DNA of 22,741 nt from JBKPHS01 sp046729975. Lineage in GTDB: Bacteria > Actinomycetota > Thermoleophilia > Solirubrobacterales > Thermoleophilaceae. Below, piece after piece: positions 1-6,306 of this stretch. Numbering within the stretch: position 1 is the stretch's first letter; each line of letters opens with the position of its first letter. Made by a program: the position numbers and the translations under genes. The notes under the pieces are model-generated. The model saw nothing but the letters and a program-made list of their open reading frames with translations, searched no databases and had not been told where the DNA came from. The DNA lies in contig JBKPHS010000118.1 of NCBI GenBank assembly GCA_046729975.1, positions 1 through 22,741 on the forward strand, written 5' to 3'.

Positions 1-1
1 C

Positions 2-1147
2 GGGTCCCGTGCGGTCCAGGGCATCGGGGCGGCGATCATGACCCCGACCGCCCTCTCGATCATCTCGACCACGTTCGAGGGGGCCGAGCGCAACAAGGCG
101 CTCGCGATCTGGGGCATGAACGGCGCCTTCGGCGCCACCGCCGGGTACCTGATCGGCGGCCCCCTCGTCGACGGCCCCGGCTGGGAGTGGATCTTCTTCA
201 TCAACGTCCCCATCGGACTGGCAGCGCTCGCGCTCTGCCCCGTGCTCGTGCGCGAGAGCCGGCAGACGACCGCGAGGCGAAGCTACGACCCCGCCGGTGC
301 GCTCACCATCACCGGCGCGCTCTTCCTGCTCGTCTACGCCCTCGTCGAGGGCCCCGACGCCGGCTGGGGCAGCATGCAGACGATCCTCCTCTTCGCCGGC
401 GCGGCGGCCCTGCTCGCGGTCTTCGCAGGGATCGAATCGCGCCACCGCGCGCCGCTCCTGCCGCTACGCCTGCTTCGCTCGCGCACGCTCGTTGGCGCGA
501 ACGCCGTGATGCTCCTCTTCGGCACGCTCGGCTTTGGGATGCCGTTCATCCTCACCCAGTACGCCCAGCAGGTGCTCGGCTACTCGGCCCTCGAGTTCGG
601 CGCCAGCTTCGTCGTAACCCCGGTCGCGGCAGCGGTCGGCATGACCGTCGGTCAGGCCGCGATCGTCAAGGTCGGCTTCAGGCCGGTCGCCGCTACGGGC
701 ATGGCGCTCCTCGGCGCGGGCTCATTCCTGCTCACTCAGCCGTCGGTGGGCGGCAGCTACTTCGGAGACATCTTCTTCGGCATCCTCATCTTCGGCTGCG
801 GCATCGGCCCCGCCTTCGCCACCGCCACGATCGCAGCCCTCGCGGGCGTCGCCGAGCGTGAGTCCGGGGTCGCCTCCGGCCTCAGCAACACCGCCTTCCA
901 GCTCGGCGGCGCGCTGGGCGTCGCCATCGTCACGACGGTCGCCGTCACCAGCTCCGAGGACTTCCTGGCGGCGAACGAAGGCGCGAATCCGCTCGTCGCG
1001 CTGACCGAGGGCTTCCAGTCCGCCTTCGTGGCCTGCGTCGTGCTCGCCGGGATCGGCCTGGCGCTGGCGCTCCTGCTATTGGGCCGGCCGCGGGAGGCTC
1101 CGCAGGAGCGGCTGGAGCCGCTCCCGGCGACCGGCGCCGCGGATTGA
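2..1147 (+). CDS. MFS drug-exporter-like transporter, DHA2 family (5' truncated by window)
   Basis: The reading frame is already open at base 2, and the first codons give RAVQGIGAAIMTPTALSII, the conserved stretch around TM4 of 14-TM DHA2 (EmrB/QacA-type) proton-driven exporters. The gene therefore begins upstream of the window, and the ATG at 38 is internal. About 381 residues are visible. A motif-C-like segment (GATAGYLIGGPLVDG, then WEWIFFINVPIG) follows, which is typical of antiporters, and then roughly ten hydrophobic segments to a short polar C-terminus. The likely role is export of a drug-like or amphipathic compound across the cytoplasmic membrane; the substrate cannot be read from sequence. 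A DUF899 gene follows 60 bases downstream on the same strand, so the two could be co-transcribed. Two further DHA2 genes lie in this window. The family assignment is firm and the substrate is unknown. Confidence 0.93.
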   Translation, partial: GSRAVQGIGAAIMTPTALSIISTTFEGAERNKALAIWGMNGAFGATAGYLIGGPLVDGPGWEWIFFINVPIGLAALALCPVLVRESRQTTARRSYDPAGALTITGALFLLVYALVEGPDAGWGSMQTILLFAGAAALLAVFAGIESRHRAPLLPLRLLRSRTLVGANAVMLLFGTLGFGMPFILTQYAQQVLGYSALEFGASFVVTPVAAAVGMTVGQAAIVKVGFRPVAATGMALLGAGSFLLTQPSVGGSYFGDIFFGILIFGCGIGPAFATATIAALAGVAERESGVASGLSNTAFQLGGALGVAIVTTVAVTSSEDFLAANEGANPLVALTEGFQSAFVACVVLAGIGLALALLLLGRPREAPQERLEPLPATGAAD

Positions 1148-1207
1148 GGAGAGAGGACGAGTGCCGAACCGACAGAGCTTGGGATTCAACGAATAGGAGG
1201 CAAGGCA

Positions 1208-1936
1208 ATGACGCAGCACAAGATCGCGACACAAGAGGAGTGGCAGGCCGCCCGCGTCGAGCTCCTCGCGGAGGAGAAGGAGCTCAGCCACCGCAGCGAC
1301 GAGCTAGCCCGGAAGCGGCGGGAGCTCCCCTGGGTGCCGGTCGAGAAGGAGTACAGCTTCGAGACCGACGCGGGTACGAAGACCCTGGCGCAGCTCTTCG
1401 ACGGGCGCTCGCAGCTGCTCGTCTACCACTTCATGTTCGGGTTTGGGTTCAGGGTCACCGATGAGACCGAGGGCTGTACCGGATGCTCGTTCGTCGCCGA
1501 CCACTTCGACGCCACGCTCCCCCACTTGGGCGCCCGCGACGTGACGCTGATCTGCGCCTCGATCGCCCCGCTCGAGAGGCTGCAGACCTACAAGGAGCGG
1601 ATGGGCTGGGCGTTCCCCTGGGTTTCATCCCTGGAGAGCGACTTCAGCTACGACTTCGGGGCCGCCTTCAGCGATGAGCAACAGAGGGATGGAGCCGAAT
1701 ACAACTTCCAGCACGTCGAGGAGCCCGTCCCGCAGCGTGAGGGCCTGAGCGCCTTTGCGATCGACGGCGGGGTTGTCCACCACACCTACTCCACGTACGC
1801 GCGCGGCGTCGAGGCGCTCATGGGGACGTACCAGATCCTCGACCTCGCCCCGCGCGGCCGCGACGAGGACGGCCTCGAATTCCGCGCGGCGTGGTGGCGC
1901 CGCCATGACGAGTACGGGCTGCCTCAAACCAAATAG
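1208..1936 (+). CDS. DUF899 family thioredoxin-like protein
   Basis: A 242-residue soluble protein of the DUF899 family, whose members have a thioredoxin-like fold. Family hallmarks are the N-terminal EEWQAARVELLAEEKEL helix, RRELPWVPVEKEY near residues 38-49, YHFMFG near 73-78, the GCTGCSF segment with a CxxC pair (C90, C93), and the C-terminal YQILDLAPRGRDE. The ATG at 1208 is preceded by an AGGAGG ribosome binding site about seven bases upstream. The CxxC suggests thiol redox chemistry or peroxide handling, but no activity is established for the family, so this is inference. It follows an exporter on the same strand with a 60-base gap and is closed by a hairpin two bases after its stop. 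The length is normal for the family and no defect is seen. Confidence 0.93.
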   Translation: MTQHKIATQEEWQAARVELLAEEKELSHRSDELARKRRELPWVPVEKEYSFETDAGTKTLAQLFDGRSQLLVYHFMFGFGFRVTDETEGCTGCSFVADHFDATLPHLGARDVTLICASIAPLERLQTYKERMGWAFPWVSSLESDFSYDFGAAFSDEQQRDGAEYNFQHVEEPVPQREGLSAFAIDGGVVHHTYSTYARGVEALMGTYQILDLAPRGRDEDGLEFRAAWWRRHDEYGLPQTK

Positions 1937-1937
1937 G

Positions 1938-1956
1938 TCGCGGACCAGATCCGCGA
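1938..1956. terminator. Hairpin between convergent genes, probable bidirectional terminator
   Basis: TCGCGGA, a five-base loop CCAGA, and TCCGCGA form a perfect 7-bp stem one base after the DUF899 stop codon and 20 bases from the 3' end of the oppositely oriented amidotransferase gene. There is no T-run, as is common for GC-rich actinobacterial terminators. The position between two converging genes supports a termination role; function is inferred. Confidence 0.5.
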
Positions 1957-1976
1957 GTACGTCAGCAGTGCGCGGT

Positions 1977-2852
1977 TCACGCATCGAGCGCCGGTGACAC
2001 CGCCGGATCGACCGCGGGGTCCACCGATCGCGGGCGGAAGGGCCGCTCCTCGAGCACGCCGCCGCGCCGCACCGTCACGGCCGTCGCCTCTGGGATCTCC
2101 TTCCAGATGCCCGGCAAATCGGAGAACGGCTCGGAGACGATCAGGCGATCGTCGGCGCTGAGGCGCTGAAAGCGTGGGTTGTCGGGGTGCAAGCGCCGCA
2201 CGGTGTCCGCGTCGGCCGACGCGAACAGCGATCGCGGGCGACCCTCGGTCGAGTAGCGCATGGCCCACAGGCTCGTGCCGTCCGAGACGCCGAAGCTCGC
2301 CTGGACGGCGCCGGCGACGCCGCGGCGGCGCGCGACGGCCTCGATGAGCCCGACCGTCGCCTCGAGCGCCTCGATCGGGTCGTCCTCGAGCCCGAGCGTC
2401 AGGGCGAGGTAGAACACCACCTCCGTGTCGGTGGAGCCGTGGACCTCGGCGAACAGCCCGGGGTCGATTGCGAGCATCAGGTCCCTCCGGAGCAGGTGGA
2501 AGTCGGCGATGTAGCCGTTGTGCACGAACAGCCAGCGATCGCGACGGAAGGGGTGGCAGTTGGTCTCCTGCACCGGTGAGCCGATCGCCGCCCGCACGTG
2601 CGTCAGGAACAGCGGCGACTCGACATGCGCGGCGAGCTCCCGGAGGTTGGGATCGGCCCAGGCTGGCGAGATGCTGCGGTACAGCGCCGGCCCGGCCCCT
2701 GTGCCGTACCAACCGACACCGAAGCCGTCCCCGTTAGTCGGCTCGGCGCCCATGCGGGCGTGCAGGCTCTGGTCCACGATCCCGTGCGGCGTCTTGAAGA
2801 GCAGCTCCTCCATCAGCACGGGCTGACCGAGCCACGCCATCCAGCGACACAT
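1977..2852 (-). CDS. Class II glutamine amidotransferase (YafJ/EgtC-like)
   Basis: A 291-residue Ntn-hydrolase of the class II glutamine amidotransferase type. The frame extends farther upstream, but the ATG at 2852 is chosen because it yields MCRWMAW, which puts the catalytic cysteine at position 2 as required once Met is removed. It also has an AAGGAG site six bases upstream. Visible landmarks are PTNGDGFGVGWYG (about 38-50), THVRAAIG (84-91), NCHPF (98-102) and FVHNGYI (109-115), which bind and position glutamine. The enzyme should release ammonia from glutamine or hydrolyse a gamma-glutamyl bond. Members of this group include EgtC of ergothioneine synthesis, but no egtA, egtB or egtD neighbour is visible, so that specific role is not supported. 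The gene overlaps the regulatory context of the upstream phosphodiesterase (stop and start read TGAGATG), indicating one operon and translational coupling. Confidence 0.92.
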   Translation of the reverse strand: MCRWMAWLGQPVLMEELLFKTPHGIVDQSLHARMGAEPTNGDGFGVGWYGTGAGPALYRSISPAWADPNLRELAAHVESPLFLTHVRAAIGSPVQETNCHPFRRDRWLFVHNGYIADFHLLRRDLMLAIDPGLFAEVHGSTDTEVVFYLALTLGLEDDPIEALEATVGLIEAVARRRGVAGAVQASFGVSDGTSLWAMRYSTEGRPRSLFASADADTVRRLHPDNPRFQRLSADDRLIVSEPFSDLPGIWKEIPEATAVTVRRGGVLEERPFRPRSVDPAVDPAVSPALDA

Positions 2853-2853
2853 C

Positions 2854-4920
2854 TCATGCTCCTTGTCCGCGGTGACGACGAGTGTCGGGGCCGGGCGAGG
2901 TCTGCACCAGGGCGCCCGCATCCCCCTGGTCCGTGGTGCGGGCGCCCGCAGGGAGATCGTTGCATGCCGCGCGCCAGGAGCGCAGCAGGCGGTGCACGGC
3001 CTCCGCGCCGACCAGTGGCTCGTCGGGCACCGGGAGGTGGGAGGGGGCGAGTAGGAAGGGATGAGTCTGAGGACCGCCCATGCCGCCGTGGAAGGAGATG
3101 AGCTCCTCGAACGCGCAGCCCTCCTCGAGCACAGGGTCGTAGAAGCTGTTGACCATGATGTCGGCGACGTGGGGGAAGCCGTCCGTACGCAGGAGGTGGC
3201 GCGTGGCGTTGGGCGAGAAGCCGGCGAGCGGGTCAGCCCCCGTCACCTTGCGGTCGCCCAGCCTGTGGGCACCGGCGGCACCGAGGGCCACCGCCCCGTC
3301 TGCGGCGGAGCGCACGAGCACGAACGCGATATGCGGGTGCTCGCAGAGCGCAGGAATCAGCGCCGGATGCCGCTCGCGGATCTCCTCGAGCACGAGGCGG
3401 TACGGGCTCTCCATCAGGTAGATCAGGCCGAGGTTGCCTGAACCGAGCACGACGGCCCCGCGCCCGCGCACGTCGGTCCGCTCGCGCTGGCTTGCCCGCT
3501 CCGCACGGCCGGTCGCCTCGTCGACGGCCCGGCCGACGCCTGTCGCGTTCTCGTCGCCCGCGTCGACGGCGTCCACGTCGCCGCTCGAGAGCGAGCGTTC
3601 CACGAGCTCGTCGAGCCCGTGCCCGTTGCGCTGCCGGAAAGTGGCGCCCTGGGTCTGGCCGTGGTCAGAGAGGATGACCAGCTCGTACGGCCGCGGGGCG
3701 TACCGGCGCGCCCGCTCGATCATGCCGAAGCGCTGGTCCAGCTTGCGCAGCGCCTCGAGCGTGTCGGGCCGCTCGAGCCCGGAGTGATGAGCGACCTCGT
3801 CGTAGCTCGCGAACGTCGCGTAGACCGCGGGCACGCCACGGAACATGTCCTGCAGCACTGAGAAGACGGTGAGGTCGCGGACCCAGACGCACATCCCGGC
3901 GCGGAGCATCGGGTAGACGCCGCCGCGGTGCCCTCGCGGCCGCACGTCCCGCCGGCGCTGGCGTGCGGCGGCAATAAGCTCGAGGTAGATCTCCCAGAGC
4001 ACGAGCACCAGCGTCCGCGTGACGTTCGAGCCGTTGGCGAGGAACGCCCTGTAGCCTGGGTTCGCCCGCTTCTCCTCGGCCAGGCGGCTTACGGTGAGGA
4101 TCGCGGCGTCGGCCTCTCCGGAGAGCAGATTGCCGCGGCTCGTGCCTCCGTCCGAGAGGAGACCGGCACCCGTCGCGCGCGTGTGCTCGATGGCCGCGCA
4201 GTCGTCGGGGTTGGAGCAGCTGATCAGTCGGCCCGATGGCTTGTCGACCCACCGGAACGCGGGTATGTCGTCATTGTCCCCCAGCAGGATCCCGGCCTGG
4301 CTCGCGCCGGTCTGCGAGGACAGGTCGGTCTCCCACCCGAAGAGCCGGTGGCTGCCGTTGGCCAGCCAGCGCGCCATGTTCGGGGCGTTGCCGTCCCGCA
4401 TCGCCCGCCGCAGCACAGGCAGCGCGAGCCCGTCGATCTCGAGGAACAGGATGCCCGGAGCGTCGCTGACGATCGGTGTCCCCGTCCGCCGTGCCACCCG
4501 CCGCGCAACCCGCAACGTGTAGGCGTCGTCGTCGTCGATCCCGGCGACGGCCGCGATCGCCGTGCTTACGGCAGAGGCGACGAGCGCCACCACGAGGGCG
4601 GAACCGAAGCCGTCAACGTGCAGCTGCTCGGGCGCGATCTCCGAGGCCAGCAGCAGGATCGCCGCATCGAGCGCCAGCACCAGCACGAACCCGATGCCGA
4701 CGGTATACGGCAGCCGCAGCGCGGCGACGAGGGGCGGCAGGAGCGCGTTGAGCACGGCCACTATCGCCGCCACGGCGACGGCGCCGCCGAAGCCCCGGAC
4801 CTCGGCGCCCCGCACGAGCCCGGCGGCTACTAGTAGGGCCAGCGCGGACGCCAGCCAGGCCGCGGCGAGCCGGGGGGCATGCAGGCGGGGCCGCTCAGGA
4901 CTCCACGCCGGAATCGACAC
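2854..4920 (-). CDS. Holin-like membrane domain fused to alkaline-phosphatase-superfamily phosphodiesterase
   Basis: A GTG start at 4920 is chosen because AGGAGGAG sits four bases upstream; an in-frame GTG at 4965 lacks this. The 688-residue product has about four hydrophobic segments in residues 15-130 that resemble the Phage_holin_4_2 family (VLNALLPPLV near 56-65). A type I phosphodiesterase/AlkP-superfamily domain follows. All expected metal and catalytic positions are visible: D163 in EIDGL, T204 in SSQTGAS as nucleophile candidate, D374 and H378 in SYDEVAHHSG, D419 and H420 in SDHGQTQG, and H611 in SFHGGMGG. Hydrolysis of a phosphate di- or monoester is expected; the substrate is unknown, with lipid headgroups or cell-wall polymers plausible for a membrane-tethered enzyme. 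Residues 450-490 are an acidic, low-complexity insert. It is the first gene of an operon with a glutamine amidotransferase one base downstream. Confidence 0.88.
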   Translation of the reverse strand: MSIPAWSPERPRLHAPRLAAAWLASALALLVAAGLVRGAEVRGFGGAVAVAAIVAVLNALLPPLVAALRLPYTVGIGFVLVLALDAAILLLASEIAPEQLHVDGFGSALVVALVASAVSTAIAAVAGIDDDDAYTLRVARRVARRTGTPIVSDAPGILFLEIDGLALPVLRRAMRDGNAPNMARWLANGSHRLFGWETDLSSQTGASQAGILLGDNDDIPAFRWVDKPSGRLISCSNPDDCAAIEHTRATGAGLLSDGGTSRGNLLSGEADAAILTVSRLAEEKRANPGYRAFLANGSNVTRTLVLVLWEIYLELIAAARQRRRDVRPRGHRGGVYPMLRAGMCVWVRDLTVFSVLQDMFRGVPAVYATFASYDEVAHHSGLERPDTLEALRKLDQRFGMIERARRYAPRPYELVILSDHGQTQGATFRQRNGHGLDELVERSLSSGDVDAVDAGDENATGVGRAVDEATGRAERASQRERTDVRGRGAVVLGSGNLGLIYLMESPYRLVLEEIRERHPALIPALCEHPHIAFVLVRSAADGAVALGAAGAHRLGDRKVTGADPLAGFSPNATRHLLRTDGFPHVADIMVNSFYDPVLEEGCAFEELISFHGGMGGPQTHPFLLAPSHLPVPDEPLVGAEAVHRLLRSWRAACNDLPAGARTTDQGDAGALVQTSPGPDTRRHRGQGA
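2859..2864 (-). promoter_or_regulatory. Ribosome binding site of the amidotransferase, inside the upstream gene
   Basis: On the minus strand AAGGAG lies six bases before the ATG at 2852 and within the last codons of the phosphodiesterase gene. It fixes the amidotransferase start at MCRW and shows that the two genes are translated from one message. Confidence 0.75.
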
Positions 4921-4924
4921 GCCG

Positions 4925-4932
4925 CTCCTCCT
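4925..4932 (-). promoter_or_regulatory. Strong Shine-Dalgarno deciding the phosphodiesterase start
   Basis: Minus-strand AGGAGGAG lies four bases before the GTG at 4920. The 15-codon-longer alternative start at 4965 has no comparable site, so the shorter protein is preferred. Confidence 0.65.
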
Positions 4933-5051
4933 GGTCGCAGGGCGTCGGTGGCGACTTTCCCGCACGGACCGACGGGCGGCAAACCGGCCCGCCCGCCTCT
5001 TCCGGTGGGGTGGGCATCACCGCCGCGCTCGTGCCGGCGGCGCGCGTCCGG

Positions 5052-5786
5052 TCAGCCCGCGTCCTGCTCGGCCAGGTAGATGAGCGCCGCCTTGACCCGG
5101 CGGCTGACGTCGGTGGCGAACGTGAGGCCGAGCTTTAGGAAGATCGCGTTGATGTGCTTCTCGACGGCCCGCTTCGTGAGGACGAGCTCGTCGGCGATCG
5201 CCTGGTTGTCGTGCCCGCGCGCGACGAAGGCCAGGATCTCGAGCTCCCGGGGCGTCAGCTCCGCGAGCGGCGAGCGCTCGACGCGGGCGCGCTCGGCGAC
5301 GAGCGTCTCGACGACCTTGGCGTCGATCACGGAACCGCCCTGGGCCACGGCTTCGATGGCGGCAACGAGCTGCCCGCGGTGGTTGATCCGCTCCTTGAGC
5401 AGGTAGGCCCGGCCGTCCGACCCGTCTTCGAGCAGGGCGAGGCCATAGCGGGGCTCGCTGAACTGGCTGAGGACGACCACGCCGATCTCGGGGCGCGTCC
5501 GTCGAAGCGTGGCGGCCACTTGCAGGCCCTCGTCGGTGTCCGAGGGCGGCATCCGGATGTCGGTCACGACGACCTCGGGTCGTTCGGCCTCGATCGCGGC
5601 CAGAAGCGAGTCCCGGTCGTGGCAGGCCGCCGCGAGCTCGATGCCGTCCGCGGCGGCGAGCACATGGGTGAGCGCCTCTCGAACGAGGTAGCTGTCGTCG
5701 GCCACCACTACGCGGATTGCACCCCCCGCCTTTGCGTCCGCTTCCGTGACCGGCGCGTCGGAGGCGGTGCGGCTTCCGGCGGGCAC
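5052..5786 (-). CDS. NarL/FixJ-type response regulator with LuxR HTH
   Basis: A 244-residue two-domain regulator. The receiver (about 24-150) has the acidic pair D30-D31, phosphoacceptor D76 in VVTDIRMPP, S107 in VVLSQF and K131 in YLLKERI. The PSDTDEG stretch after the phosphorylation site is typical of a group of actinobacterial NarL-like regulators. A LuxR-type HTH follows (about 175-235: LTPRELEILAFVARG, then KRAVEKHINAIFLKLGL). Phosphorylation should promote dimerisation and DNA binding. It is transcribed away from a stand-alone receiver gene, and a HisKA_3 kinase, the usual partner class, lies one gene away. The GTG at 5786 has no clear Shine-Dalgarno, so the start is uncertain by up to about 20 codons because the receiver core only begins near residue 24. 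The upstream spacer contains CGGCAAG repeats that could be its own operator. Confidence 0.93.
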   Translation of the reverse strand: MPAGSRTASDAPVTEADAKAGGAIRVVVADDSYLVREALTHVLAAADGIELAAACHDRDSLLAAIEAERPEVVVTDIRMPPSDTDEGLQVAATLRRTRPEIGVVVLSQFSEPRYGLALLEDGSDGRAYLLKERINHRGQLVAAIEAVAQGGSVIDAKVVETLVAERARVERSPLAELTPRELEILAFVARGHDNQAIADELVLTKRAVEKHINAIFLKLGLTFATDVSRRVKAALIYLAEQDAG

Positions 5787-5787
5787 G

Positions 5788-5901
5788 CGGCAAGTATGCG
5801 CGGTGGCTCGACGAAGGTCAACCCGCCGTGTGGGCTCGTGCGGGCACGCCTTCCATCGGCAAGGGCGTCCCCTTGCCGAGCCTGCGCGGCGAGCGGCAAG
5901 G
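5788..5901. promoter_or_regulatory. CGGCAAG repeat cluster with 10-bp palindrome in divergent promoter region
   Basis: The 125-base spacer between two divergent response-regulator genes holds four copies of one heptamer: CGGCAAG at 5788-5794, CGGCAAGGG at 5857-5865, the inverted CCCTTGCCG at 5870-5878, and CGGCAAGG at 5894-5901. The middle pair extends to a perfect 10-bp inverted repeat (TCGGCAAGGG, loop CGTC, CCCTTGCCGA; 5856-5879). Paired half-sites are the usual target of NarL/LuxR-type regulators, so an operator serving one or both genes is the simplest reading. This is inference. The last copy overlaps the probable ribosome binding site of the plus-strand gene. Confidence 0.5.
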
Positions 5902-5911
5902 TGTCACATTG

Positions 5912-6304
5912 ATGGCCCAGGCCTCGAAGCCGGTCAGGGTGCTCGCGGTCGACGATCAGCAGGTCTTCCGCCGCGCGGCGCGCAGCCTGATCGCGGCGAC
6001 ACCGGGGTTCGAGCAGGTCGGAGAGGCGGCTTCCGGGCCCGAGGCGCTCGAGCTGGCCACCGAGCTGCACCCGGACCTCGTGCTCGTCGACGTGCGGATG
6101 CCGGGCATGGACGGGATCGAGACCGCGCGTCGCCTTGGCGAAGCCGATCCGGACGCCATCGTGGTGCTGATATCCCTCGAAGAGGTCCCGGAGCTCCCGT
6201 CGTCCATTACCTCGGTGGGCGCGGCTGCGTACCTCCGCAAGCAGGATCTGTCAGCGCGGGCGCTGCGCGAGCTGTGGCGCGCCCACCGCCATCGCAACAA
6301 CTGA
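5912..6304 (+). CDS. Stand-alone response-regulator receiver protein
   Basis: A 130-residue single-domain receiver. The acidic pair D14-D15, phosphoacceptor D60 in VLVDVRMPGMDG, S88 in VVLISLE and K110 in YLRKQDL are all present, so it should accept a phosphoryl group. No output domain follows; the chain ends HRHRNN. The frame is open farther upstream, but the ATG at 5912 starts just before the conserved VRVLAVDDQ strand and has AAGG about ten bases upstream. It lies between the LuxR regulator (divergent) and the sensor kinase (convergent, two bases apart). It may act as a phosphate sink, a competitor for the kinase, or a CheY-like effector by protein contact; the sequence does not decide among these. 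Confidence 0.88.
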   Translation: MAQASKPVRVLAVDDQQVFRRAARSLIAATPGFEQVGEAASGPEALELATELHPDLVLVDVRMPGMDGIETARRLGEADPDAIVVLISLEEVPELPSSITSVGAAAYLRKQDLSARALRELWRAHRHRNN

Positions 6305-6306
6305 GG

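Noticed and set aside
1977..2852. Amidotransferase as EgtC of ergothioneine synthesis.
   Set aside because: No egtA, egtB, egtD or egtE neighbour is present; the domain occurs in several unrelated contexts.
2853..2921. Longer amidotransferase start 23 codons upstream.
   Set aside because: The catalytic Cys must be residue 2, and the ribosome binding site sits directly before MCRW.
2854..4920. Holin-like domain as evidence of a prophage.
   Set aside because: The domain is fused to a chromosomal-type phosphodiesterase and no lysin, capsid, terminase or integrase gene is present.
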